A stretch of 64,000 nucleotides of DNA from Anaerolineae bacterium (GTDB lineage Bacteria; Chloroflexota; Anaerolineae; 4572-78; J111): positions 62,001-126,000 of the forward strand of contig JAKLJP010000009.1 of assembly GCA_023151115.1 (NCBI GenBank). The letters run 5' to 3'. Both the position numbers and the translations under genes were made by a program. Every line of letters begins with the position of its first letter. Position 1 is the stretch's first letter. Positions 34,505 through 45,800 of this stretch are shown piece by piece. The notes beneath the pieces are model-generated. The model saw nothing but the letters and a program-made list of their open reading frames with translations. It was not told the DNA's origin and did not search any database.

Positions 34505-36763
34505 TTACTTGTTTTTATGCGCCACGAGGTAGGCAACAGTGGCCGGCCAGGCAATGGTCTGGCCCAATAACTGGCGTTCAAACAGGCGTTTGACTTCGCT
34601 TAATTCAGCCTGACTAATTGGAGCTGAGGCGTTATTTAGCAAATGCTGAGCAAAGGTAGGTCGCCGCCCCGGCCCTCCGGTCAGCGCAAACCAACGCTCG
34701 AGTTGATCCACGCCAATCGTTAAATCCGAGGTCAGGGTTTCGATGACGATTTCAAGCAAGGATAGGCCGGCTGCTTGAAAAATGGCCTGCAAATCGGGCG
34801 CGTCCCAATTGAGCATGGGATCGGCGGTGTTGGCATAAATCCCCTCTTCGGCCGTCCGCACCCGATCAGCCAGTGAGACGGGCAGGCCCGTTAGATCAAC
34901 TAATTGGTGCAGGCGGTGGGTGTGGCGCGGGACAATTTCGGCCAGAGCCAGCCGGCCGCCGGGTTTCAACAACGCAGCAATAATTTGAGCCGCGGCGGCC
35001 TTATCAGTCAAATGGGTGAAAACATTGCGGCCAATGATAACATCGTAGGACAAACTGTCAACTTGTCCTACAGAGGCCGCGGCAATAAGTTGGGGTAAGT
35101 CTGTTACCGCTCCTACTAAAATAATAGGGCGCTCCAGGCTGTCCAAATTATGGGCCTGCTGCTCCAGGGCAGTGGCCGTTTGCGGCGTGGCGGCCAAAGC
35201 CCACACCCCCCCTACCGGCGCTCGCCGCACAGCTTCCCAGGTGAACAATCCTGTTCCGGCGTTCAAATCCAGCACCAGGTCGTGCCGTTCTACCCTGGCC
35301 AGCGTAAATACTCGGTCCCGGATGTGGCCCAACTGCTGCCCGACATTGCTCAACGTGCGCTGCAGCCAGCGATTTTGAGCCGCCGGCCCTTTGCCGCCCG
35401 TTTCAGCCGGCCCGCCCAGCGACTCTTCGGCTTCCAACATGGCCGCCAGTTGTTCTTCGCGCCGGCGAGAAACCTGCTCGCGGATGGCCGCTTCGTAGCC
35501 TTGATCGCCAGGCTGGTAAAAGACCCGGCCTTGCAGCGCAGCCGGTAAATATTGCTGGGCTACCCAATGATCGCGATAGGCGTGAGGATAGAGATAACCC
35601 TCGCCATGGCCCAGGCCCTCGGCGTCGCGGTTAGCATCGCGCAGGTGGTCGGGCACTTCGGCTTCGCGCTCCTGTTCCACCGTCGCCAGGGCGTCGAAAA
35701 AGGCAAAAGCGGAGTTGCTTTTGGGGGCGGTGGCCAGGTAGAGACAGGCTTCGGCCAGGTGAAAGCGGCCTTCGGGCAGGCCAACGTAATCATAAGCCTG
35801 GGCTGCGGCTACGACCACGCGCAAAGCGTTTGGGTCGGCCAGGCCGATGTCTTCTCCGGCAAAAATGATCATCCGCCGGAAAATAAAGCGCGGGTCTTCA
35901 CCGGCGTACACCATTTTGGCCAGCCAGTAGAGGGCCGCGTCTACGTCGGAGCCGCGCAGCGATTTGATAAAGGCAGAGATGGTGTCGAAATGGGCGTCGC
36001 CGTCTTTGTCGTACAGCACCGCCCGCCGCTGGATCGATTCCTCGGCCACCTCCGTAGTGATATTGATCAGGCCGTAGGCGTCGGGCGGGGTGGTTTCGAC
36101 CGCCAGTTCCAGGGCGTTCAGTACGGCGCGGGCATCGCCGTTAGCCACATTGACCAGGTGATCGAGCGCCTCTTCGGTCAAATTGACCTTGAGCCGGCCG
36201 TAGCCCCGCTCTGGGTCGGCCAGGGCTTGCCGGGCGATGGCCCGCAGGTCATCTTCGGTTAGGCTGCGCAGTTGAAAAATGCGCGAGCGCGACACCAGGG
36301 CTTTGTTGACCTCAAAGTAGGGATTCTCGGTGGTGGCCCCAATCAAAATAACCGTCCCGTTTTCGACGTGGGGCAGCAGGGCGTCTTGCTGGGCTTTGTT
36401 AAAGCGATGAACTTCGTCAATAAAGAGAATGGTTTTTTGACCGAACATGCCGCGCTTGTTGCGGGCCACCTCGATGGCCTCGCGGATATCCTTGACCCCG
36501 CTCAAGACGGCGTTGAGGGCAATAAAGTGGGCGTGGGTGGTATTGGCAATAATCCGGGCCAGGGTGGTTTTGCCGGTGCCCGGCGGGCCGTAAAAAATCA
36601 GCGACGAAAGCTGGTCGGCCTGGATGGCCCGCCGCAGCAATCGCCCCGGCCCCAGGATGTGGGTCTGGCCGATAAACTCGTCCAGGGTGCGCGGGCGCAT
36701 GCGGGCGGCCAGCGGCGCTTCCTTTTCAATTTGCTGCTCGCGGGCGTGGTCGAATAAATCCAT
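34505..36763 (-). CDS. rarA: RarA (MgsA) replication-associated ATPase fused to a SAM methyltransferase-like domain
   Basis: 752 residues. ~1-435 is full-length RarA: Walker [10 protein letters not shown] (~54), Walker [18 protein letters not shown] (~113), [11 protein letters not shown] (~140) and C-terminal [21 protein letters not shown]. ~440-480 is an acidic helical linker. ~485-680 is a class I methyltransferase fold ([17 protein letters not shown] as motif [28 protein letters not shown]), followed by a helical tail. RarA acts at stalled forks. A RarA-unknown-domain fusion is known from cyanobacteria. The role of the C-terminal half is undetermined. Confidence 0.9.
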   Translation of the reverse strand: MDLFDHAREQQIEKEAPLAARMRPRTLDEFIGQTHILGPGRLLRRAIQADQLSSLIFYGPPGTGKTTLARIIANTTHAHFIALNAVLSGVKDIREAIEVARNKRGMFGQKTILFIDEVHRFNKAQQDALLPHVENGTVILIGATTENPYFEVNKALVSRSRIFQLRSLTEDDLRAIARQALADPERGYGRLKVNLTEEALDHLVNVANGDARAVLNALELAVETTPPDAYGLINITTEVAEESIQRRAVLYDKDGDAHFDTISAFIKSLRGSDVDAALYWLAKMVYAGEDPRFIFRRMIIFAGEDIGLADPNALRVVVAAAQAYDYVGLPEGRFHLAEACLYLATAPKSNSAFAFFDALATVEQEREAEVPDHLRDANRDAEGLGHGEGYLYPHAYRDHWVAQQYLPAALQGRVFYQPGDQGYEAAIREQVSRRREEQLAAMLEAEESLGGPAETGGKGPAAQNRWLQRTLSNVGQQLGHIRDRVFTLARVERHDLVLDLNAGTGLFTWEAVRRAPVGGVWALAATPQTATALEQQAHNLDSLERPIILVGAVTDLPQLIAAASVGQVDSLSYDVIIGRNVFTHLTDKAAAAQIIAALLKPGGRLALAEIVPRHTHRLHQLVDLTGLPVSLADRVRTAEEGIYANTADPMLNWDAPDLQAIFQAAGLSLLEIVIETLTSDLTIGVDQLERWFALTGGPGRRPTFAQHLLNNASAPISQAELSEVKRLFERQLLGQTIAWPATVAYLVAHKNK

Positions 36764-36826
36764 CCTGTTATTTTAGCATGGACCTTCGCAGGGGGAAATA
36801 TAGGAAGTTTTACCTAATCAAAACAT

Positions 36827-36855
36827 TTGCTATCGCTTTGCAGATGTAATAGAAT
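36827..36855 (+). promoter_or_regulatory. Candidate promoter of the Fur-family gene
   Basis: TTGCTA (36827-36832), 17-base spacer, TAGAAT (36850-36855). Between it and the ATG at 36958 lies a CAGTAATCAGT-type repeat cluster (36888-36940), also seen at 23120-23160 and 61455-61530. Confidence 0.4.
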
Positions 36856-36957
36856 TGTAGTTAATTATATTCTCAATTGGTAACTATACAGTAATCAGTT
36901 GTCAGTTCAATAGTTTACTGATTACTGCTCACTGATTACTATTCTTTGCGAGGTTAA

Positions 36958-37398
36958 ATGATTCGAGGCGAAGGTACATTAATCGAAGAACTGCAATCAC
37001 GGGGGATGCGGGTAACGCCGCAGCGGGCGATTATTTTTGAGGCTATCGAGAAGCTGGAAGGACATATTACGGCGGAAGAGATTTTTGAACAGGTGCAAAA
37101 GGTCAATCCCTATGTTAGCCTGGCGACGGTTTATCGCACCCTGGAACTGTTGCTGGAGTTAAACCTGATTAATCAGACCAATTTTGGCCGCAGCCAGGCC
37201 TATTTTGCGCTCAAAGATCACGGGCCGCATCACCATCTGGTGTGCAGCGAGTGCGGCTACATCGAAGAGTTTGCCGACACAATTTTTGAACCGATACGCA
37301 CGGAACTGGATAAGCAGTACGGCTTTCAGGCGCAGACCGACCATTTGAGTATTTTTGGGTTGTGTCGGGGGTGCCGAGATAAGGGAGCCGGGGGATAA
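36958..37398 (+). CDS. Fur-family metalloregulator (Fur/PerR/Zur type)
   Basis: 146 residues. A winged helix (~8-85; RVTPQRAIIFEAIE, VNPYVSLATVYRTLELL) is followed by the dimerisation domain with HHHLVCSECG (regulatory metal and first CxxC) and CRGCRD (second CxxC) forming the structural zinc site. FxxTIFEPI and the His after DHLSIFG complete the metal-binding set. Which metal or peroxide it senses cannot be assigned. No obvious target gene is adjacent. Confidence 0.88.
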   Translation: MIRGEGTLIEELQSRGMRVTPQRAIIFEAIEKLEGHITAEEIFEQVQKVNPYVSLATVYRTLELLLELNLINQTNFGRSQAYFALKDHGPHHHLVCSECGYIEEFADTIFEPIRTELDKQYGFQAQTDHLSIFGLCRGCRDKGAGG

Positions 37399-37410
37399 GC
37401 AGGTTCTCAT

Positions 37411-37445
37411 AAAAAGAGGAGACCAAAATAGTCTCCTCTTTTTTG
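37411..37445 (+). terminator. Intrinsic terminator of the Fur-family gene
   Basis: AAAAAGAGGAGAC (37411-37423) pairs perfectly with GTCTCCTCTTTTT (37431-37443) over a 7-base loop and ends in a T-run. Textbook Rho-independent terminator. Confidence 0.9.
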
Positions 37446-37446
37446 C

Positions 37447-37566
37447 GTAACTGATCAGTCCTCATGTCATTTCGAGGCCGTAGGCCGACGCGAAGCGTCT
37501 CTTACCGCGCTGCATCGGCCTCGGAGATTTCTCCCTTCGGTCGAAATGACATGGCTGAGTAGTTAC
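37447..37566. repeat. CATGTCATTTCGA palindromic element, copy 1
   Basis: CATGTCATTTCGA (37463-37475) pairs exactly with 37541-37553. Outer GTAACTGATCAG and CTGAGTAGTTAC extend the termini. The core contains GGCCGTAGGCC and CGGAGATTTCTCCCTTCGG. Inverted second copy at 60729-60842; divergent third at 47866-47936. Confidence 0.85.
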
Positions 37567-37568
37567 GA

Positions 37569-38189
37569 TTATTCTTCGGTGGGCTGTTTGGGGATGCGAT
37601 AGACGCAGTTGGAGGCGCCGTTGGCAATACAGGCCACTTCTTCTACTTTATAAAGCTTGCCGGTGGTCCAGGCCATGGCTTCCATAAGCACACCCATGGT
37701 GGTGTAACAGCAAGGTTTATCGTGGGCAGGCCGCCAGCGGCAGGGACATTCATCAACCACAAAATAAAAGGCATCCTCTTCGTCAATTACCGAAGTGGGC
37801 TGGTTGACTCGTTCGACGGCAGCGTTGGCCATCCGCTCTAAAATGAGTTTCATGCGGGTCTTTTCCGGCAGCGCCTTGAGCGCAACCCCGACCAGGCCCA
37901 AAATAGCCGGCTGGTCTCTTAGCCCAAATTGAAAGGTGGCTCGCCCAATGCGTAAAAGCATAGCCCGTGCCCCGCGCGGGCCATAAAACTCTTCGACTGC
38001 CTGTTGGACTGCCCCATACTCGGCAAAGGTGGCCTTCATTTCCAGGTCTTTGGGGGGGTAGTTGTTAATATATTTACTCAAGCCGCCGGCGTTTAAAACG
38101 GCCTTGGTGCCGTTTTCCCCCATAACTTCTTCAATGGCGTCGAGCAAAACGCGCAAGGCCGCATTGGGCATTGGACGTTCTTCAGGCAT
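37569..38189 (-). CDS. V4R-domain protein with Cys cluster
   Basis: 206 residues from the ATG at 38189, preceded by GGGAGGTGAG; the 17-residue upstream extension is unlikely. The C-terminal ~100 residues fit a V4R (4-vinyl reductase) small-molecule-binding domain: DEDAFYFVVDECPCRW, then PCCYTTMGVLMEAMAWTTG and GASNCVYRI. The CPC...CC...C arrangement suggests metal or haem-like ligand binding. The N-terminal half is helical and resembles V4R proteins tied to signalling. Last gene of the minus-strand signalling cluster. Confidence 0.78.
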   Translation of the reverse strand: MPEERPMPNAALRVLLDAIEEVMGENGTKAVLNAGGLSKYINNYPPKDLEMKATFAEYGAVQQAVEEFYGPRGARAMLLRIGRATFQFGLRDQPAILGLVGVALKALPEKTRMKLILERMANAAVERVNQPTSVIDEEDAFYFVVDECPCRWRPAHDKPCCYTTMGVLMEAMAWTTGKLYKVEEVACIANGASNCVYRIPKQPTEE

Positions 38190-38292
38190 GGACTCACCTC
38201 CCTGAGACTGTTGATGGTTGTGTGAGTTTATTATACACAATCTTGAAGAATCGGGCTAATCTATTTTAACACAGCCAATGCGCGGCTACGGC

Positions 38293-38583
38293 AGCGATGA
38301 CCGGAGACCGGGTATTTGTCTTTGATCCTCGGTCCCCGGTCTCCGGTCTATTTTCGAAGGAGTGTTCACGAGCCAGAGCACGCCACCGATGATGAAAATG
38401 GAGTCCAAAGCTTGCTTTGCTTTTTTGGCAAACCAAGGTTTGCACTCCAGTCTATTTTCGAAGGAGTGTTCACGAGTCTGAGACACGCCCCCAACGATGA
38501 AAATTGTTCGTAGTGACGACTTCAGTCGTCAAGTCTATAAGCGACTTCAGTCGCTACTACAAACAAACTATTTACGAAGGAGG
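38293..38583 (+). repeat. Hairpin-bearing tandem array, locus 2
   Basis: Three consecutive units share the core CTATTTTCGAAGGAGT + GTTCACGAG + CGATGA but carry different hairpins: CCGGAGACC.../...GGTCTCCGG (38301-38346), GGAGT.../ACTCC (38400-38448; same payload as locus 1), and a GTAGTGACGACTTCAGTCGTC-type double hairpin (38507-38565). The last unit ends ACGAAGGAGG at 38583, but no + strand gene follows here; the opposing hydrolase gene ends at 38585. Confidence 0.8.
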
Positions 38584-38584
38584 T

Positions 38585-39382
38585 TCAGCGGGTGCGCCGC
38601 CGCCACTCCTCCTTTAATTCCAGCGCGGATAAATCGTTTTCTACATCGAGGAAATCTTTGAGCAGGCGATGAAATTTAGCAGCTTCATCGAGCATGGGGA
38701 AATGCTTTGAGTCAGACAGACCGATTTGGCGAATATTGAGCCAATTACCGTTGAGGTCACGGGTAGGGTTTGGGTCAATCACATCGTCTTTCTCGCCGTA
38801 AACGGCCAACAACATAGAGTTGTCTCGCTGGCTCAGGCTTTGAATGTGACTTTTAACATCCACTTTGGCTACCGATTGGATGCTGAGGCTGATAGCGCCC
38901 TCGCCTGCTTTTTCGGCTTCTTTTTGGACTTCTTTATAAGTAATTTGCCGCCACCACATAACTTTGGCAATAACCGAATTATTGGCAAAATCAATCAGTT
39001 TGCGGTTGATGCAATCGGGGTTCATGGGCAGGCTGACAGCCATCACTTTGCGGACGCTGTCGGCATAGTTAACGGCATATTCCAGGGCAACACTGGCGCC
39101 GAGGGCATGGCCAATAATCGGAGCCTCGCGGATGCCCATGTTCCCCACAAATTCATGCACCAACTCCACGTAATCGGCCACGGTGTAGCGTGGTCTTGAT
39201 TTGTCAGAATCGCCAAAACCCCATAAATCAAGGGCGTAGGTGCGATGTTTATCGGATACGGCTTCCATGGTGGGCATCCAGTAGCGCCAGGAGCCGAGCC
39301 AGCCATGCAAAAATAGGACAGGTCGCCCTCGTCCAAAAGCTTCGTAGTGTACCAGACCCCCGTTTATGACGACTGCACTCAT
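38585..39382 (-). CDS. Alpha/beta hydrolase-fold protein lacking the nucleophile Ser
   Basis: 265 residues. Oxyanion-side motif LFLHGWLGSWRYW and LDLWGFGDSDKS are canonical, but the nucleophile elbow reads IIGHALGASVAL, with Ala93 where Ser should be. The acid (GEKDDVIDP) and His (DSKHFPMLDE) remain. A paralogue at 50478-51281 has GHSMGG with Ser93. It may be a non-catalytic ligand-binding or sensory derivative. It opens 99 bases downstream of the response regulator gene, within the cluster. Confidence 0.85.
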   Translation of the reverse strand: MSAVVINGGLVHYEAFGRGRPVLFLHGWLGSWRYWMPTMEAVSDKHRTYALDLWGFGDSDKSRPRYTVADYVELVHEFVGNMGIREAPIIGHALGASVALEYAVNYADSVRKVMAVSLPMNPDCINRKLIDFANNSVIAKVMWWRQITYKEVQKEAEKAGEGAISLSIQSVAKVDVKSHIQSLSQRDNSMLLAVYGEKDDVIDPNPTRDLNGNWLNIRQIGLSDSKHFPMLDEAAKFHRLLKDFLDVENDLSALELKEEWRRRTR

Positions 39383-39481
39383 GCCTTAACCCGTGTTACA
39401 AGAAGAGAAATTGTCGAATTGGATTACGAGTTAAAAGTTTACTATCTTTTGTTACTCAAATCAAGTTGAGCCGGTTTGTTT

Positions 39482-39865
39482 CTACAGCTTGCCATATTTG
39501 TGCAAGATTTTGTTGACCCGGTTAATTAACTCATCAGGCGCAAAAGGCTTGAGAAAATATTCCTCTGCGCCCAGATCAAGTCCGGTGCTTATTTCGGCTT
39601 CCTGGCCTTTGGCCGATAGAAATATAACCGGAATATCTTTGGTTTTTTCCTGCTGCTTTAAGGCTTTACAAGCCTCAAACCCGGTCATTTTGGGCATCCG
39701 CACGTCCATTAGAATCAAGTCGGGCTTTACTTCCAAAGCTTTTTTGACGGCTTCTTCGCCATTAGGAACTTCGACCACTTTAAAATCGGCAATTTGTAAG
39801 GTGAAGACAATAAGATCACGGATGTCTCGCTCATCTTCAGCAACTAAAATCAAAGCTTCGCTCAT
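39482..39865 (-). CDS. Single-domain response regulator (CheY-like)
   Basis: 127 residues, one receiver domain: acidic pocket VAEDERD, phospho-acceptor Asp in ILMDVRMPKMTGF (~52), FLSAKGQ (Ser/Thr), and Lys in FLKPFAPDEL (~106). No output domain. It starts 25 bases after the stop of the giant kinase gene, so it is probably that kinase's phosphorylation partner. Confidence 0.92.
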   Translation of the reverse strand: MSEALILVAEDERDIRDLIVFTLQIADFKVVEVPNGEEAVKKALEVKPDLILMDVRMPKMTGFEACKALKQQEKTKDIPVIFLSAKGQEAEISTGLDLGAEEYFLKPFAPDELINRVNKILHKYGKL

Positions 39866-39890
39866 GCCCGCTCTATACTCCTATTTACAG

Positions 39891-42800
39891 TTACTCGTTT
39901 TCTTTGACTTCGCCAGGATCAAACTTGCCCATCGTTCTCATAATTTCGGTCACTAAAGCGTCGGTGACAAAAGGGTGTTTCATTTTAGCCCAATTTTCTC
40001 GTCCCAGCATTTTTACCAGGTTATTTTCCGTGGGTGGGATGGGCCGATTTACAATTCCCATAATCGGCGCCTGCTTGGGGGCAACAAGCTGGCGCAGTTG
40101 AGAAATGACGGTAGCGCCATCCACATCGGGCATATTTAAATCAATCAGGATCAAATCGGGCTGGTGGCCGGTGGCCGAATCGAGCGCCTGCCGGCTGTTG
40201 AAAGCCCGCTGCACTTTATAGCCGCCTATCTCCAGCATCCCTTTAAGCCATTTGACCGTAGTTTGATCGTCATCTACCACTAGAATATGGTAGCGTCCAT
40301 TTCTGGAGAAGACCGGCCCGGCTGTGCCAATTTCCTGGGTATCGCCCGTTGCTACGGTCAACGCCATACGCACTCGTTCTAAAACCTGGGCTTCGGCAAA
40401 AGAAGTGGCAATATAATCAACTACTTCTATCGCCAGATCGTGGCTGTTTTCGTCAACGGTGAGCGCCGAAACAAGGATGGGAATGACGCCGGTTATTTCA
40501 TCTCGCTGTAATTGTTCCAGCAAAGAAAAACTATCCTCATTTTTTAGAAGGTTCAGGATAATTAAATTGAGTCGCGGTTGGGCCTGCCTGGCCAGGGTGA
40601 GGATATTTTCACTTGTTTCAGCAGCGACGATAATCTGGCAGCCGGCATTTTCCAGAGCCGATTTTAACACCGGGGTAACGGCTGAATTATCGTCAATGAG
40701 CAACACTCGAGGCTGCGCCTGGGCTTCGTCGGGCAGGAGATGCTCCTGGTTCAGGTCCAAAGGGAGGGTAAAGCTAAAGGTGGTGCCGACATCCAACTGG
40801 CTTTTAACCCAAATTTCGCCGCCCAGCATTTCGACGAACATCTTGGTAATAGATAACCCCAGGCCGGTTCCATCCACCACCTGCACCTCGGTGCGCTCGG
40901 AGCGGAAAAAGCGGTCGAAAACATACGGAATATCTTTTTCCACAATGCCGATACCGGTATCCTGAACATCTATCTGCATCAAACCCTTATCGGTGGTTCT
41001 GGCATAGACCACAATATCCCCGCCTTCGGGGGTGTACTGCCAGGCGTTGCCAATCAAATTGACCAATATCTGCGTCACCCTGGCTTGGTCTGCGTAGACG
41101 TGGGGCAGCTTGTCGGGCAGATTGAGCGAGAGATTCATGGCCTTTTTGACCATCTGTCCTTCAAATGAAACAGCCACTTCTTTGATAAGCTCAATAATAT
41201 CCAGCGACTCAAGTTCCAGGTTGACCCGCCCGGTTTCGATGCGTGAAATTTCCAGAATATCATTGACCAGTTCGGTCAGGCGGTTGGCATTGGATTGAAT
41301 AACTTGCACAAAGCGGCGTTGAATAGGGTTCAACTCGCCCACTTGCTTGCTACCGGAAACCAGCAAGTCCGCATAGCCTTTGATGGAGGTCATCGGCGTG
41401 CGCAGCTCGTGAGACACGGTCGAGATAAACTCATTCTTAATCCGGTCAATTTCAACCTCACGGCTGATGTCGCGCAAGAGGGCCACCACACTGGGCTGCT
41501 CGTCCGGGGCCAATGTGACTGGGGCCAGGATGACCGCAATCACTTGATTGCCGGCTTCGACCCGAAATTCGGCAGAGCTTTCGCCCGCTTCAAGCGCGGC
41601 CAATGCCTTTAATAGCTGCTGATAGAACAGGTGGGTTAAGCCTGGCTCTTCGGTCTCAGGTAGCTGTTCCAAACTTTGCTGGATGGAGAGGTTCTCTAAA
41701 TTTTCGGCCTCGACGTTCAGAATTTCAGCCGCTTTGGGGTTGACCAAAACTATCTTGCGCCGGGCATCCAGCACCAGCACGCCGTCGGTAATGCCTTTTA
41801 AAATGGCCTGGTTTTTAGCGGCTTCGGCCTGCTGCGTGCGGAGCATCACCCCCAGGCGTTGGGCCTGGTCGGTAATCAAACGATAGAGTTCGGCATTGTT
41901 AATTGCCGTTGCCACCTGCGCCCCGGCTGCCACCACCAATTTGAGATGGTCTTCGGTAAAGTAATTGATTTCGGGATGGAAAAGCAGCAGCACGCCCAAC
42001 ACATCTTCGCCGGTGATCAACGGCACGGCCAGCGCCGAGCGGCGGTCGGGCGTTTCTTTCACTGTTACCCAGTCAGGGTCAAGCGACAAATCGGGTACAA
42101 TCCGAGGCTGGCGGGTTTCAATGATTTTACCGGCCAGCCCGTAGCCGGGCCGATATTGAGTTCTGTGGCCACCCCGGCCCAGCGGTCTATCGCGCCCCAG
42201 GGCAGCGCGGTAGATCAGGTTGCCTGTTTCATGGTCAAGCAGCAGGATGGAGCCATGCGAGATACCGACGGCTCGATTAATCAAACTAAGCGCCTCTACC
42301 AGCACTCGATCCAGATCAAAACTGGCGGCCAATTCACGGGTAATTTGATACAGCGCGCCTACCCGGTCGCGTTCCTCGGTCAGGTGTTGTAGGGTCTGGG
42401 CTAACTCTTCGGTTCGTTGGGCAACCCGCCGTTCCAACTCTTCATTAAAGAGATTGAGGCGTTGGACCAACTGAGCGTTACGCACCGCTACAGCGGCCTG
42501 GTTAGCCACAAAAGACAACAGTTGAATATCGCGGTCATTAAAGTTTCGGGCGGCCAGGTTACAAACAAAGATAGCGCCATTAATTTCGTTTTGCACCTGG
42601 ATGGGCACCCCCAGCATAGCCCGGACGCCCAGCGGCAAGGCCAGCTTGTAGTGACCCTGGACCGGCTGTGAGCTAACCACCGCCCCGTTACCTTTAATGG
42701 GAGCGTGCGGCTCGCTGACAACGGGGGCTGAAGCGCCCAAAACGATTGGCTGGCCTGTTTTAATGATCTGGCGGGTCAAACCGGCCCATAACGGCTCTTC

Positions 42801-45800
42801 GTCTGCCGGAAACGGGCTTATCTCCAGGGATTCTCTGGCTTCGCTGAGAATTAATTGGGCTACGGCGTCTTCGGTATTGAGCGCACCATCAATCATGTAG
42901 GTTTTGGTTTCTTCATCCCAAAACAAAATCGTGCCGATTTGGGTATCGGTTAGGGTGAGGGCATTGCTGACCACTGAGCACATCACCTGGCGTACATCCA
43001 GCAGGCCCGTTACTTCAACGCCCAGACGGTAGAGATGCTGCATTTCATTGGCCCAGCGGCGGGTATCTTCCAGCAAGCGAGCGTTGTCAATGGCTACAGC
43101 GGCCAAATCAGCCAGGGTGGTGACCAGCTTGAGTGTATTCTTGTTGTGAATGACCAGTTCAATGGCCAGAATACCAATGACGTTAGCCTCGGTTTTCAGC
43201 GGTACATACGTTACATCGTCGGGAAAAGGTAGGCCGTAGTGGGCAATATCATCTTTACCGGCGCTGCCGCCGATGACCAACACCTGCCCCGATTGAATGA
43301 CCGAGGCGAACGGTTCTGAATCGGCGGAGATAGCGCTTTTGTTGAACAGCTCAACCAGGAAGATGGGAATATTTTTGGTATCGGCGATTTTAACGGTATT
43401 GTTGTCGTAGTCAATCAGCCAGATGGACCCCTTGCTCTGCCCCACCAGCTCAAACACGGCATCCAAAACCAGGTTTAAAACCTCGTTCAAACTCAACGCC
43501 CGGTTGATGGACTGCGCCACCTGGGTCAGGGCGGCCAATTGGCGTACCTGCTGCCGGGCCTCTTCAAACAGGCGGGCATTTTGCAGCGCCACCGCTACCT
43601 GGCTGGCAAAGGCCAAAACCACCTTGGCGTCTTCAGGGGTAAAAAAGTCGGTTTGAGCATAGCTGTCAACGGCCATTAAGCCCAACACGTTGATGCCATA
43701 AGTCAGTGGTACACCCAACCAGCTTTTAATCCGGTCGTGGGGCGGCTGGGCAAAAGCTTCCGGGTAGGCCAGGGGAACATTGCCAACAATGAGCGGCTCC
43801 TGGGTTTCGATAACCCGGCGGCTGGGGTTGTTGCCTTCCATGGAAAAGGTTAGCCCAATCACCTGCTGGCTGTCTTCCCACCCCCGCCCACCGATGATGA
43901 CCAACTGATCCTCTTGCAGCAACTGGACGCTGGCGCTGTCGTAATTAATGACCTTCGCCAGTTCCTGGAGGACAATGTTCAACAGTTCATCAAAATTGAC
44001 ATGCGAGCTAATCGATTCGGCTACGCCGCGTAGAGTATCGGCCAGCCGGCGGCGCTGCTGTTCCGATTCAAAGAGCCGGGTGTTTTCAATAGCCGCGGCG
44101 GCGTGATTGGCAAAAATCTCCAGCGTTTGGACCAGCAAGCTATCAGGTCGTTCATTTAGCTCAGGATTTGCCACCGCCAGCAAGCCAATAATGTTATCGT
44201 CCGTATCGGTTAAGGGGACAAACAAGACATCCCCATTTTGCCACGTATTTGCTTTTTCGGGCGTGGAGCTGAGGATTAATTCTTCAGTTTCGTCAAAGAG
44301 ATAGGCCAGCGGGCTGGGCTTTTCAACCAGCGGCATGTCTAATTTGCCCTGCCACACCGCCATACGCTCAGCCGGGATAAAGTAGGAATTGCTTAACCGG
44401 AATTCGTCACGCATGATAGCTTGCAGGTTAGTCAGAGGTTGTTGAGCCTCCTGTTGCAGCGTTTGCATCTGGGCAATGGGAATTCCCGCGCCGACTTTGG
44501 GCCGGATCATGGCCGGTTTTCCTTCAACCAAGCTGATCAGAACTACGCTGTAGCCCACTGTCTCGGCAATGGCGTAGGCTACATCTTCCAGAATTTCGGG
44601 CAGGGGGCGATTGGTGCGGAAAGCATTGCTAATTTCCGAAAGCCGGGCCAGTTGGTCAGCCCGGCGATTAGCCCGTTCGCGCTCCCGTTTTTGCTCCTGG
44701 TAAGCCTGGGTATTGCCAATGGCCACGGCCGCCTGGTTAGCCAGCGCCTCCAGCGAGTGAAGTTGCTCACGGTTGAAAAAGTTAAGCTGCCGGCTCTCTA
44801 AATTTATCACTCCGGCCGGCTGTTCGCCGTATAAAATAGGGACGACAACTTTGGAAAGGGTGTCGCTGTTAAGGCTGAGGGGATCTTCATCTTTAGACAG
44901 ATCAGGGACTAAGATAGCCTGCCCGGTCTGCAAAGCCCGCCTGATGGCCCCTGGCGCGGCTAAAGCTGTTTTGGGGTAAAGTTTAGGATCGCCGGTGGGC
45001 CAGCCCTGCTCTTTATGGGCCACCAGGTGCCCGGTGTGAGCATCGTACAGGTTAACATTGCCAAAATCGGCCTGTGTGATCCGGATAGCCTCTTCCAGCA
45101 CAATATCCAAAATTCGATTCAGCTCAAAGGTTTTGTTTAGCTCACCGCTGACACGCTGTAAGCCGGTTAGTTCATTAATCCGCGTTTGAAGTTTTTGGTC
45201 GGTAGAATTAAAAAGCAGCGCATTTTCAATAGCAATATTAACCTGACTGGCTAATGATTGGGCCAGCCAGATTTCATCCTCGGTAAAGGCAGCAGGATTG
45301 ACCGAGCAGAGTTGAACCAGTCCGGTAACTTGATCCCGGCTGACCAAGGGAATGACCACCATTGCCCCATAATTTTGCTGCTTTAACCATTCGACCTCGT
45401 GAGGGGTCGTTTCGAGATCATCCAGGCGGACTGTCAGCAGGGTTTGATTTTTCAGGGCGGTTTGTAAAGCCGGAAGTTTAGTCACGGTCAACGGTAAGGT
45501 TGTTGAGTCTAAATGAGGCTGATGATTGCCTGGGTTCGGTTTAAGGTATTGTTGGAGTAAAGTTAAAGTTGCGCTCGTAGCGTCAAAATTGTAGATAGCA
45601 CAGCGGTCGGCGGAAAAGGCGTCAGCCATCTGGCTGCTCAAATCACCCAGCAACTCTTCATAAGACAAGGTCGAAGATAGCTCTCTGCTGGCATCGTACA
45701 ACAGCGATAATTTGGATAAATTATTTTGAGCTTCTTGAAACAGTCGGGTGTGGTCAATAGCCACCGCAGCGTGGTTAGCCACGACTTCCAGTACAGTTAC

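Noticed and set aside
38286..38513. Small frames on both strands at array locus 2
   Set aside because: Same repeat sequence as locus 1; no conserved start or ribosome-binding site.
38293..38583. CRISPR array
   Set aside because: Variable parts are self-complementary hairpins, one shared between loci, and there are no cas genes.
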